A stretch of 64,000 nt of DNA. It comes from Rhypophila decipiens. Lineage: Eukaryota > Ascomycota > Sordariomycetes > Sordariales > Naviculisporaceae. The stretch is from assembly GCA_033297075.1 (NCBI GenBank), contig MU858140.1:86708-150707 (forward strand). Reading direction: 5' to 3'. Made by a program: the position numbers and the translations under genes. The notes below the pieces were generated by a model, which made no database searches, was not told the DNA's origin, and saw only the letters and a program-made list of their open reading frames with translations. Shown in pieces: positions 44,779 to 55,855 of this stretch; the first letter of the stretch is position 1, and each line of letters opens with the position of its first letter.

Positions 44779-47700
44779 TCACCAATTCAGCCCCTCCTCC
44801 CCGGTTGCCCCTTGCTCCTGCCCAAACCGGGATTCCACTTGGGCGTGGTATTCCCGTTCTTCCTTCTCACGCCGAGCCATATCCAACTCCCCCAACATCT
44901 CAACCAACGGCTCCAACAAAGCCTTATCGGCAGCCAACTTAGCCCCTTGCTTGACCCGTGTATAAAATACCGGACAATCCTTGCTATCACACGCGACCTC
45001 ATCGAGCGGCGACAAGACCGCGCAGCTCTGACACACCTTCATGATATCCGCGAGCCCTCGTTCCTGGGCATTCAGCTTGGTCCGGAGCTGAATCATCGAC
45101 TGCGAAGCGTCAGCCGCACAGGCCCTACACAAAGGCATAGCCAGCCCTGTATCGTCCGAGGTGGTGGTGCCGAATCTAGAACTGCCCGTCTTGATCTTGA
45201 CCCCACACACAGCACACGATGACGAGCGCAAGAATCCCTCCAGAGTTTTCTTGCCCCCGCCGGCCACAACAGCACCTGCCGCCGCAACCACCTCATCCTC
45301 GGCTCCTCCTGCCCCCGTGGTGTCAAGATCCGCAAAACCCCCCAAAGGAAGCACCGTATTCTCCACCTGCCTAACCATCTGAATCTTGGGCATCTCATCA
45401 TACCAAGCCCTAACATTCGCCCCCACCAGATTAAATATCCTCTCCAGCGGCGGAATCAAGTTCTTGGTGATATAATATTCCGCATCCAACGTTGCAGAAG
45501 GATCATTAAGCAGCTCCTCAGGCGGGATACAGCGATCCACGAGCGTGGCCCCGGGAGCACCAGCCGCCACCACATACGGAACCCTCTCCCCATGCTGCGG
45601 TTCCGCCCTGGCATCGTCCTGCATCCTCTTGGCGCTGATCTGCGCGCCCGGAGGTAACGGTCCCTTCTCGCTATACGTCCCCAGCTTGACTTCCCTTGCG
45701 AAACAAAAATCCTGGACAGAGACATGTCCTTTCATGATCTTGCTGCATTGTTGTTGGAAATAAGCCTTTACCTGGCTGAGATCGGCCGTTTCAAACAGGA
45801 TACGGAGGGCCTTCTCCTCGACTTTTTGTTCGGCGGGCGTGCCGTCTCGACGGACCGTCTCTATCCCCTTGGCGTCGAACTCGGGGACGGTTTGGTCTTT
45901 GCTCTCGTATTTGTATCCCACGTAGCGCTTTTTGGCGAGCAACACGCAGGGGTGGTAGACTTTTTCAAACTTGAGCTTGATAGGTCGAGGGTTGAGGTTT
46001 GTGATGGCTTTGGCCATTTCTGCGCCAATGTCAAATGCCTGCTGCCTGGTTCGTCCCTTGAGGTAGATGAAGAGACTGTCTGTGTCGCCGTAGACTACCT
46101 CGGCGTCCCACCGTTTAACTGAGTGTATGTAGGCGATTGCACGCTCGAGGGTTTCACGCCCCGTTTGGACGATGCTGTCTGCTATCTCGGAGCAGGGCAT
46201 CCTTCCCGAGAAGGAGGCTGAAGTGTAGCCGTACGTGACGTTGGCGAGGAGTTTCAGAGCAAGCTGTCGGTTGTGGAGGAGTTGTTGCAGGGTCTTGTCG
46301 TCCTTGTCCTGCTTCATGCCGCTTTTTACCATGACGCGCGCCTCGAGGATTTCAGTGAGCATTTTGGCCAGCAGAGATTTGCGGACAGACGCCTTGGAGT
46401 ACATGACCCCGTTGGGCGCAATGTTGATGTAGTCTTTGAGAAGGCGGAGTAGACCTTCTCGTCTTTTATACTCTGTGAATCCCATCTTGTTCGTCCCGCG
46501 CCAGTTGACGATGCGGCCGAGAAAGGTAGAGTAGCAATAGTTGTAGGCGATCATCACGCTTGGGTAAAGACTCTGAAAGTCCAGAACCAGCAGCGGGCTG
46601 TTGTAGAATGCACTCTGCGGTTCCATCACGAGGGGGAGACACTCGAGCGCGTTTTGCCCGCCTACTTGTTTTCTGCTTGGCGAGACGAGCATGAAGTTCT
46701 CGGGTTTTGCGATCCTAAACATGATCGATTCGACCTTGAACTGCGAGCCACGAGAAAAGATGGAGAAAAAGTCAACGCCGAGCACTCTCGCTTGCTCGCT
46801 TGTTCGAGGGATGAGCTCATTCTTCTCCAGGATTTCAAGGTCCATCCGGGTGCGGGTCAAGTAATACCGCAGGACGTTATCCAGGTCTTTCGGCCGCCCG
46901 CTCTGGTACCAGTCGGTTAGAGTGCGCCACGAGTAGTGCGGTATTCGCCGGTGCAGCAGATGCCAGACGACATTTTCCATCGAGTACTGAAGGAGGTTCA
47001 GCTCCCCGCGCATGGCCCTCCAGATATTGATCATATGCCTTCCCGTGACACGAATGGTAGACGTCGTGTTGAAGCCCCATTTATCGGCATCTCTCCCAAT
47101 TCTCCCGTTTGACTGGGACTTCATACGTGAAAACTCATCGCACAGATCAAAGTCGTACTTGAACCTCGCCCGCTCAATCAAATAGCCCCATGAGCCCCCG
47201 TGGACTTCGTATCCAGTCATTATATCCGGATCGCGGGTCCTCACAATCTCGACCATCCGGACAAATAGATCGAGCTCCGACGACTCCTCGGCAATATCCA
47301 CGCCTGACCGGTACCGTATCTTGCCACGCATGGTCTGACCCTCTGAGAGAACAACCATTCCAGATTCAGTACAGTCGGGTGATTGACTCCCACGAAGGGC
47401 ATTTTCATCCGGGGAAAAGCACCAGAAAATGCACTGCACCTCGTCCTCCTCTGGGTTCGGTACCAGCTTGCCGCGGGTGTTGACATGTACCTCGAGACTC
47501 ATCGTACTCATGTACTGCGCTTCATGCTGGACACTTGTCGACTTCCGCTTCTGGGAATACTTGAAGCCATGCTTGTTCCTGGGAGTTGGCCCTGCGATCT
47601 GAGACATGTCTGCCCTCGCCGTCTGGGTTGGTGTGGTGAGAGCTTTTGTCGATCCAGCATGTTGATGCCGAGCCTGCTTCTTCGCCTTCTTTTCGGTCCA

Positions 47701-50197
47701 CCACTTTGTCACTTCGCTCAACGATGGAGGCGGTTCGGCAATTTCCCAGCTCTTCAGAGTGCACTTGTCCTGCTGGTGCTTGTATGTGGTCTCGATGTTT
47801 GAGAAATCTGGTCCAAGATCTGGTTTGATGCCATATGTTGCCGCAGATGTCCCGGTAGCATCGAAATCCGGGAGATACGGAAGCGAGTTGCCATCGATCC
47901 GGAACTCTCTTCCCGCATACTCCCTCGGCCGCGGAGGAACATCCTTGTCCTCGCTGTAAAAGGCATCCTGGTAGATGACTTCGGGCAGTTTGTATCTCTT
48001 CATTGACGAGCGTACCCGGGCAGAACTCGGCGGCAGGCGGGCGATGGTGAACATTGTAGATGAGCCCTGCCACAAGAGCCTGCGAGAGAATGCTGTGTCT
48101 TGCTGAACATAGTTCGACGGTGCTCTTTTAGGGAGAAGGGCGACAGGAGTAGGATCACTGCTGGGTAGGGTTGGGGTCTCGGGAGTCGATATTTGCGCAT
48201 CAAACGACACATGCTTCACCTTAGGATCGGTGCCTGCTGGCTGTGAGCCCTGGGAACAAGATTGCTGGCTAAGCCTCATTTTTGTGTTGACATTTTGCGG
48301 ATCCTTGACAACAGGAAACTTGAGCGTCCCTGACTGTCTTGCCGAAGAGATCCTGATCTTTGGCTTTGAACTAGGCTTTGAATCTGTCTTTAAATTTCGC
48401 GAGGGCTGAGTCCCTGGAGGAGACAAGTTCTTTGCAGAGACATTGCCTTTTATTCGCTTCGTTGACATGGTGTCCACTGCAGTGGAAGGAAGGCGCTTCA
48501 ACGGAGGGTCCAATTCTTTTTGGGAATGCAAAGGCGATGCATTTTGCCCAATCAAATCCCTCTGGACCGCATCAATGACCAAGGCACTGTACAAGGGCAT
48601 TTCTGGACGACTGCGGGAGCGAAGAGCGCTGGCAGTCACTCCATACCCAAAGTCCTTTTCCGCCTGGGCAGGGAGTTCGTTGCATCCTGGCCCGGAAGAG
48701 CGTTCGCTCATACCATTCTGGACGCGTTGTAGCAGTGTTTGTTTTGAAATGTCAAGTCTGTCGAGGGCACTGCTCGCATCTTTTGCAGGTTTTCCACCAT
48801 CCGCATTCCCTTCAACAGCCTGTTCAGCAACTGGCTCAGGGGATGTCGCATCTTCGTCAACGTCATCCGTAAGCAGACATTCACCATTTTCACCAGTTTC
48901 CAGGTCAAGCAGTGCTTCCTCATTAACATCGACCGCGTCTGCCGAGATGGTGTTCATTTCTAGAAGCTGGCTCTCCAATCCCAGGGCCGGCAACAAGTTC
49001 TCTGGATACAAATCTTCCACAGACTGCAGCGCGGTCTTGACGGTCTCTTCCAGGGGAATAGGCCGAACGAAGTTTGAGAACGAGACTTCTGCATGGTTCA
49101 TGGAAGTGTCCTCTTCCTCGAGCAAGACTTGGATTTGCTTCCGGTATTCTTCCTCATGGATCCAGCTCGCGGGCTGGCTGTGGCGAGGATCCGCAGACAT
49201 GGATACCAAAACCTCAGGAGGAAAGGGAATGGTCCCAGGAGCCAAATCCCGCAATCGCCTTCTCCTGCGCTCAGTTTCATCTTTCCAGAGACCGGCCATG
49301 CTGTGTACGAGTTTGAGACCAGGCGGAAGAGGATGCTCCCGCTCAACGAAAGCATGGTGAAGCGATCGCTCCTCTATTGCCTTTCTGTTGATGATGTCTT
49401 GAGCGCAGATATCCACTTCGAGTGAGCAGTGACTAACTCGTGGAAGAGTAAAGTCATCGATAATTGACGATGGAGGTATCGATTCCTCGTCCCACACACC
49501 AGCTTGGTCCACCTCTCGGTCGTGTTTGGGAATAGGAGAACGAAAGAACACATTCGCTACATCGACGTACCCACAGCCGTAAAGATTGTAGTCCGTCATG
49601 AACTGAAGCAAGTATTGCAGATGTGCTTCGTACGGTTGGAATACCCTGCTCATGATGACTCCTTTGTGAAGCAGATCAGCCAAACGGGTCATGACAGCCG
49701 GGTTCAACATGTATATCTTCAAGTAGAACCGGTAGCCGACATGGAACCCGTAGAACGGAGTCCCTTTGACCAGAGTGATCCGAGCAACATATCTAGCTTG
49801 CTCACGCTGGCCCGCGTTCCGATAGAAGAGAGCCAAGGCATGATCAATGGATCGATGAAATTGATAGATGTATTCACCGACTAGAAAATATTGAAGACTT
49901 TAGTAAGTGACTATTTACACAGGTACACAAGGGTTCTGGCGCAACAAGGACCAACTCACCTTCAGATTTTCCCAGCCCACGACCTCCGTAGTCAACATAC
50001 AGGTAAGGAAAGACGCCATGAATATGAGCGCAGACCTTTTGTCCTGTCTCTGTTGAGCCAAAAATGCGAATAACCGGAACGCGGGGCTCCTTGGAGGATT
50101 GAGAGGCACGAAACGATTTGTGTAGTTGAGGGTCGTAGCGAGTGGGCGTAGATTGATAATGATCGATGCAATTGAGACGAACGCGAAATTTATCCAT
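44779..50197 (-). CDS. REV3: DNA polymerase zeta catalytic subunit
   Basis: REV3 is the B-family polymerase that extends past DNA lesions in error-prone translesion synthesis, with REV7. Exons 50197-49960 and 49880-44779 give 1779 aa. The N-terminal domain (DKFRVRLNCIDHYQSTPTRY, then PYLYVDYGG and GTPFYGFHVGYRFYLKIYML) is the conserved REV3 start. A long disordered middle follows. Polymerase motifs are intact: motif A DFQSLYPSVMIAYN (about residue 1177), motif B with KLLANVTYGYTSASFSGRMP, motif C VYGDTDSLFIYL (about 1343). The C-terminus has CysA (CAVC ... CRAC) and CysB (CQSC ... CDSKDC), the latter the 4Fe-4S site binding the accessory subunits. No defect is seen. Confidence 0.96.
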
Positions 50198-50536
50198 TGT
50201 AGCCTGACAGCTGGAAATGATTCAAAACCAGAATAACGAATGTGATGCTACCCCTGCACCCAGGCGCGCTCTTGATCTCGAATCGCACAGGTTCGAAGTC
50301 GAGAGATCCGAGTTTCTCATTTTTCCACTCACGAAATATGAGATGAATGACATCCAAAAGTGTACTTTCCAAGCGGAAGACGGTGCATTTTCTTTCATTC
50401 ACCTCTTTCGAATGTGAGACGCGTCACATTTAGGGTTCGGGGTTGAGTGAGCTGTAGATTCGTACAGCATTGGTGTTTGGCCCGCGAGCTCACGTGCTAA
50501 AAATGCATGTCGGGTTGTTAGAGTGGGGCATAACAG

Positions 50537-50737
50537 CGCCGCCGCTAAAACTACCGTATGCCAGGTTAAAACCACCGTATGGCCTTCAATCTAGGCATTT
50601 ATTCGAGCCAGTTAAGGCATTTATTCGAGCTAGTCAAAGCATTTATTCAAGCCAGTCAAGGTATTTATTCGAGTTAGTTAAGGGATTTATTAAAGATAGT
50701 CAAGACGGTGGTATATATGGTGGTTTTAGCTGCGGCA
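50537..50737. mobile_element. MITE-like element 1 (hAT-type features)
   Basis: The left end CGCCGCCGCTAAAACTACCG and the reverse complement of the right end (TGCCGCAGCTAAAACCACCA) form imperfect terminal inverted repeats of about 24 bp. An 8-bp direct repeat CATAACAG flanks the element at 50529-50536 and 50738-50745, the target duplication size of hAT elements. Inside are five tandem 22-bp units. There is no transposase, so it would need one from elsewhere. Confidence 0.75.
50594..50703 (+). repeat. Five tandem copies of a 22-bp unit
   Basis: Five consecutive 22-bp copies fill this interval exactly. The unit is GGCATTTATTCGAGCCAGTT + AA, with each later copy differing by a few bases. It is the core of MITE-like element 1 and recurs in element 2. 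Confidence 0.9.
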
Positions 50738-50880
50738 CATAACAGTGGGGCAACGGCCAGTATTTATTACCAAAAGTGGTCTAGGCTAGATTTCTTCCCT
50801 CCTACAACATCGTTTGGAGCTGTATGAATAGTCAAAGTCACCTCCGACTTCAAAACTCAACAACAGCTCCTTTTCCAACC

Positions 50881-52170
50881 ATGCCGCCTCCTCGAAGACC
50901 AGAGCAACAAGCAGCAGCAGCAGCAGCAGCAGCAGCGCCACCTGCTGATGCCGGCAGGGCGGAATCAGCCCATGGCGCCGGTGCCGCTCCCAAAGAAGAC
51001 AACATCTACATCCCCTCCTACATCAGCAAACAGCCTTTCTATGTCACCGGCCTCGACGACCAAGACTACCTCCAGCATCAACGTTCACGAGTTAGCGTAG
51101 CAGATGAAGACAAAGCAAAGGCAGCGGCCCTCATCGACAGGGGAAAGAAGGCGGGACCGGCGCGAACAAAATGGGTCAAAGGCGCCTGCGAGAACTGCGG
51201 TGCCATGGGCCACAAGAAGAAAGAATGCCTGGAGAAGCCGCGAAAAATGGGCGCAAAGTACACCGGCAAGGACATTCAAGCGGACCGCATAATACGAGAT
51301 GTCAACCTGGGGTACGAGGCCAAGCGCGATGTCTACCAGACCTACGATCCCAAACAATACACCGAAGTAATAGAGGAGTACAACCTCCTCGAGGAGGCCC
51401 GGCGTCAGCTCCAATTACAAGAAGCCAAGAATGGCAGCGGCGAACAACAGGACAATGGTGAAGGCGGCGATGCGAATAAAGAATACGAGCACGGCTTCAA
51501 ATATGCCGACGAGTCCGACATTGGCCGAGCCACGACGAAACAGTCGATCCGTATCCGAGAGGACACAGCCAAGTATCTACTCAACCTGGACTCCGACTCA
51601 GCCAAATACAACCCGAAAAAGCGTGCCCTCGTAGACCCAGGCGCCATCGCCGACAAGTCGGCCCAACTGTTCGCCGAAGAAAGCTTTCTCCGTGCATCTG
51701 GCGAGGCAGCAGAATTCGAAAAGGCGCAGAGATATGCCTGGGAGGTACAAGAGAAGATGGGCAACACAAGTTTGCATCTGCAGGCCAACCCCACGGCGGG
51801 TGAGGTTCTCCGCAAGAAAGAGACCGAGGAGCGCGAAGCCAAACGTCAGAAGCGCGCCGAGCTGCTGGCGAGCCAGTACGGCGAACAACCTGATGTACCC
51901 GAGGCACTGAAGGGAGTAGGCGCCATCACGGAGTCCGAGACATATGTCGAGTATGACGAGGCTGGACTGATTAAAGGCGCGCCGAGAAAGGCGGCAAAAT
52001 CAAAGTATGCCGAAGACGTCCTGGTCAACAACCACACGTCGGTCTGGGGAAGCTGGTGGTCTGACTTCAAATGGGGATATGCATGTTGTCATTCTCATAC
52101 CAAGAACAGCTACTGCACTGGGGAGACTGGCAGGACTGTAGGTAACGAGACGGAGTTATGGGACAAGTAG
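50881..52170 (+). CDS. SLU7: Pre-mRNA splicing factor SLU7
   Basis: SLU7 acts at the second step of splicing, in 3' splice-site choice. A single open frame of 429 codons plus stop runs from the ATG at 50881; an in-frame ATG at 50824 would add 19 residues. Hallmarks are YIPSYISKQPFYV, the CCHC zinc knuckle CENCGAMGHKKKEC, KYTGKDIQADRIIRDVNLGY, and the C-terminal NNHTSVWGSWWSDFKWGYAC with NSYCTGE. An encoded poly-Ala run near the start comes from a GCA repeat (50913-50936). The protein stops 15 residues after CTGE (GETGRTVGNETELWDK), somewhat shorter than I expect for the family, so a missed 3' intron or a changed tail is possible. Confidence 0.92.
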   Translation: MPPPRRPEQQAAAAAAAAAPPADAGRAESAHGAGAAPKEDNIYIPSYISKQPFYVTGLDDQDYLQHQRSRVSVADEDKAKAAALIDRGKKAGPARTKWVKGACENCGAMGHKKKECLEKPRKMGAKYTGKDIQADRIIRDVNLGYEAKRDVYQTYDPKQYTEVIEEYNLLEEARRQLQLQEAKNGSGEQQDNGEGGDANKEYEHGFKYADESDIGRATTKQSIRIREDTAKYLLNLDSDSAKYNPKKRALVDPGAIADKSAQLFAEESFLRASGEAAEFEKAQRYAWEVQEKMGNTSLHLQANPTAGEVLRKKETEEREAKRQKRAELLASQYGEQPDVPEALKGVGAITESETYVEYDEAGLIKGAPRKAAKSKYAEDVLVNNHTSVWGSWWSDFKWGYACCHSHTKNSYCTGETGRTVGNETELWDK

Positions 52171-52750
52171 GATGTATCTTGCTATGCAGCTCGCTTTGCA
52201 CATTATCGTTATACCCAGCGTTCTTAAAACTGCGTAGCACATAATAAAGGGGCACCACTACTTTCATATACAGGCGCCAGTCCAATTTGACTTTCCAGCC
52301 TCGTCGAGGCATTTATTCCAGCCAGTTAGGACATCTATTCCACAAGAATAGCGCGCTTGTGTAAGAAGACCCGTGCCTGTATATGAGAGTAGTGGTGTCT
52401 GTTATTAAGCCCCTTTATCATAATGATACCCACATCTGGAGTCCTAAGAACTCGGTAACATGTAATGAATTTCAAGTTACAAACAATTCACATTTGGGGA
52501 CTTCGAGTTTATAGGAGGCCAAATCAAATCTCTATTACGATGATTAGACCCTGGTGGCAATGGACTCGGGGGTATTTTGACTTCTTAGCACGACCGTGCT
52601 CTTTTGATGCATTTTACTCCGTAACTACAAACGCCGGGTAATAGCAAGATGTAGACGCAAAATGTAACCCGCCGAGATCCAGTTTTCATAACCCATGCCG
52701 TAACCTCCCAAGTGATATCATGACGTGATGGCCAACCCAATTTTTGAGAT
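52171..52750. other. Convergent region between SLU7 and RPS9, holding a second MITE
   Basis: It contains the MITE-like element 2 (52244-52418) and otherwise the two 3' regions. No gene is seen. Confidence 0.5.
52244..52418. mobile_element. MITE-like element 2
   Basis: The left end ATAAAGGGGC and the right end GCCCCTTTAT are perfect inverted repeats of 10 bp. They extend imperfectly through ACCACTACTTTCATATACAG on the left against ACCACTACTCTCATATACAG on the opposite strand at the right, with a 12-14 base insertion in the right arm. CATA flanks both ends (52240-52243, 52419-52422). The inside holds two copies of the same 22-bp unit found in element 1 (52308-52329 clear, 52330-52351 degenerate). 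There is no coding capacity. Confidence 0.7.
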
Positions 52751-53565
52751 TTACTCGTCATCCTCCTCCTCATCACCAGCATCACCCTTCTCGGCGGCCT
52801 TGGCCTTCTTTCTCCTGACACGGCCGGGACGTCCACCACCGAAGGGCGAGGTCAGGGCGAAGTCGATGTGCTTCTGGGAGTCGAGACGGACGATGAACGA
52901 GGGAACGTTGACGATCTGCTTGCCGACGCGGATGTGACGCTGACGAATGAGGACACGAGCGTGGTGGATGGACTTGGCGAGACCGAGCTTGTAGACGCAG
53001 GTCTGGAGGCGACGCTCCAAGAAATCCTCAGCCTTGAGGGCAAGGACGTAATCGAGCTTCATGCGGGACTCATCGAGCACACCGACGCGGACGAGACGGC
53101 GAATGAGGGCATTGCCTTCGAAGAGACGCTTGGGGTCCTTCTCGTCGAGGGTAAGAAGCTGACTGTTCGGGTGTCAGAATATCCAATTGGTGTATTTTTC
53201 GCGACTCTCGTCTGATGGGAGGATCTTACCGAGCAGCACGACGGATCTTGGAGAGGGTGAGGAGCACACGCCAAACCTCACGCTTGTTGCGGAGACCGTA
53301 CTCGCCAACGAGCTTCAATTCGGAGTCCCTGGAAGCGAGACAGTCAGTCTTAGATCACAATCGACATAAGCAGAGGCAAGCTCGTGCTCAGTGGCCGGTG
53401 ATTTTTGGGCATGTGCAGTGTCGCGAACTGAAAAACAGTCCATTTGACATTGCTGCACAGAGGCGCCTGGAGGACAAATCGAGAAATGGTTCAAACGCAC
53501 AAACGAGCGGCCTCGAAGGGACGACGCGGGACCTTAGCGGTCTTGGAGTAAGAGAGCGGCGCCAT
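52751..53565 (-). CDS. RPS9: 40S ribosomal protein S9 (uS4)
   Basis: A small-subunit ribosomal protein that binds 18S rRNA early in assembly. Exons 53565-53501, 53328-53230 and 53162-52751 give 191 aa, the usual length. The start is [20 protein letters not shown]. The body includes [19 protein letters not shown] and the S4 domain region ([20 protein letters not shown], then [20 protein letters not shown]). The tail is basic then acidic. It is divergent from RPL21 with 322 bp between starts. Confidence 0.97.
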
Positions 53566-53887
53566 CGTTGTTGTTGAGGCTTCCCAGAAGTTCGACGAGA
53601 CGGGGAAGAGAAAATCGAGAAGTGGTTTTGCCTGGTGATAAAAATTGGGGTTGAGCTGGAAGGGATGTGTGGAGGCCCGTGCTTGCCTAAAAACCCCCGC
53701 TTGCCCTAACAACCCACAGTCCCGCACTTCGCTGGCAGAGCGCACAAGCCACCTCTGCTTAGTCACCTGCCCACGCCCAGACTTCCAGACCTAGTTTTGC
53801 ATCCCACACAACTCCTCCAAATTTTGCGAACGCCGCAGCACATCGACAACCTCACTTTTTCCGGCGTCACCATTCACCAACTTCACA
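53566..53887. promoter_or_regulatory. Bidirectional ribosomal-protein promoter (RPS9 and RPL21)
   Basis: 322 bp separate the divergent starts of two ribosomal protein genes. It contains CCCTAA (53704-53709), the core of the telomere-repeat-like box bound by Tbf1-type factors in fungal ribosomal protein promoters, and pyrimidine-rich stretches on each side. The arrangement would let one element set both genes. Confidence 0.55.
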
Positions 53888-54582
53888 ATGGGTCACCCAG
53901 CAGGTCTTCGCGCCGGTACGAGATATGCCTTCTCCCGGAAATTCCGGGAGAAGGGTATGATCAGACTCTCGACCTACCTCAAGCAATACAGGTGCGTGAT
54001 CTAGAACGAATTCCCGAAACGAGCAATTGCGAACATTGGGCTAATTTTTCAATAACAGGGTCGGAGACATCGTCGACATCAAGGTTAATGGTGCTGTCCA
54101 ACAGGGGTGAGCAAATTCCCGATTTTTCGCAGCTTCGACGCTTTTTCCAATCTTGGGAATTGTGACTGTTAGCAGTCGCAACTCTTCAAGTTTCTGCGGT
54201 CTGGTGTAACCGGGACGGCAAGCAGGCGACTAACTTTTACCCCCAACACAGTATGGCCCACAAGGTCTACCACGGAAAGACCGGTGTCATCTACAACGTC
54301 ACCAAGTCCGCGGTCGGTATCATCATCTACAAGAAGGTCAAGCACCGTTACATCGAGAAGCGCCTGAACGTCCGCGTGGAACACATCTCGCCCTCCCGTT
54401 CCCGCGAGGATTTCCTTCGTCGCGTCAAGACCAACGCCGAGCTCAAGAAGCAGGCCAAGGCTGATGGCAAGGCCGTTCAGCTCAAGAGACAACCCGCCAT
54501 GCCCCGGGACGCACGGACAATTTCCCTCAAGGACAACAAGCCCGAGACTGTTGCTCCTGTCGCCTACGAGACCACGATCTAA
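53888..54582 (+). CDS. RPL21: 60S ribosomal protein L21 (eL21)
   Basis: A large-subunit ribosomal protein. Exons 53888-53991, 54059-54106 and 54252-54582 give 160 aa, the family length. The sequence reads MGHPAGLRAGTRYAFSRKF, then GMIRLSTYLKQYR across the first intron to VGDIVDIKVNGAVQQG. It continues HKVYHGKTGVIYNVTKSAVG, HRYIEKRLNVRVEHI and SRSREDFLRRVK. The second intron interrupts the Gly codon just before the MAHKVYHGKTG block; an open frame starting at that Met is not the true start. Confidence 0.97.
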
Positions 54583-55855
54583 AAGAAAGAAGCATGGGGT
54601 TCTGGGAAGGCGGTAAATATGGCTTACTTGGTTTGTCTTTGCATGGGGTTCATCGCGTTTGGCACGGAAAGACTACCCACGTGGATTGGGTCTGGGACAC
54701 GGAAATGCCCATAGGAATAAGATTACCAATGGCATTCACACCACAATAACGGCTCTGTTTGTCCTTTCTCGTGTGATCAGCTTCACATCAAAGCGTCAGT
54801 GACGAACGGTGCAGCCATCCTCTGCAAGACTGTCAGCTTTGAGATCGACGAATCTCGGGAAGGGCGGCTGGGACTCCTGGGCGAGGCAACGCTCAGCTTT
54901 ACTGCGAGAAATCGGGACAGCTGGGCATAATGAACAACACCTTGAGGCGTGTATCAGTGGAGCCGCTTTCATGAATAGATCCCACCAAGATACCTGCAAC
55001 TCTCTTCCCCGTGCACAATCCATAAGGCTTCGAGTCACCTTGCTCTTCTGACATGCTATAACGAGTGCTTCTTTGCCTTTTTTATCAACATGGGATGTGT
55101 GGTGCACAATATCACTATTCGCAAGGAGACCGAGATTTGGTTATAAAGGTTTATGCATCTAAGCGAGTTCTGCCTTGACCCCCTAGGTAACTTCCCCCAT
55201 GACTGCCCAGCTGACCAGATTGCATTACCACAAGGCGGGATATTTCTCCACTTGCTTATCTGCATGTGCAGCAGCTGACCTTTCTCGAAATTCAAGTTCA
55301 AGCCAAAAAAGTAGTACTCTGTACTCGTAAACGTATCATTCAGACATAGAAATTGCATAATATACCACATGCGAAGAAAGAGGCACAGGTTGCTTGCTTC
55401 TTTCTGATTGAATGGGGCCGGGATGCCTGGTCTTCATTGGATGAAACCTTGTCCCCGCCCCCGCCCTGTCCTGGCAGGCAAGGTCCAGCTGGCCTTGGCC
55501 CTGGCTGACACACTAAAAGAGCGATGCTGTCATCAACAGAGTTCCCTGCAGGCTGAAACTCAGCAGCTTCTTGTTTCATTGTTGGCTTTCACTTGTCCAC
55601 CTCGTGTCCTGGTATCCGCATTCACGTTGCTTTGAGAAATGAAACGGTCGCGGCCGTCTCATCATTCGAATCGATGCAATCCAACAGCAATTGTAGGCGA
55701 CCACTGAGTAGGTAGCCCGGGGCTCGTTTCTCATTTCACAGCAGCAGGTCCCCATTGGAAGCTCGCTGGACTCGGCTGCTTCTTTGCTGCTGGACCTGCA
55801 CTCTGTAACTATCGCACGTAGCGAGCTCTCGTCAGGCCACGAGCCTTCCGCAAAC
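54583..55855. other. Intergenic region between RPL21 and the NVJ2-like gene
   Basis: About 1.27 kb hold the RPL21 3' region and the promoter and leader of the next gene. No gene, RNA or repeat is seen that I can support. Confidence 0.45.

Larger units (their letters stand above)
50198..50880. promoter_or_regulatory. Divergent region between REV3 and SLU7, holding a MITE
   Basis: The REV3 promoter lies at the left, the SLU7 promoter and leader at the right, and a 201-bp MITE-like element at 50537-50737 between them. No gene is seen. Confidence 0.5.

Noticed and set aside
48443..49360. 305-codon plus-strand open frame opposite REV3
   Set aside because: It is fully antisense to the REV3 coding exon, Ser/Arg-rich, and has no family resemblance. 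It is a shadow of REV3 codons.
54253..54582. RPL21 start at 54253
   Set aside because: That Met is internal to eL21; two upstream exons restore the conserved N-terminus.
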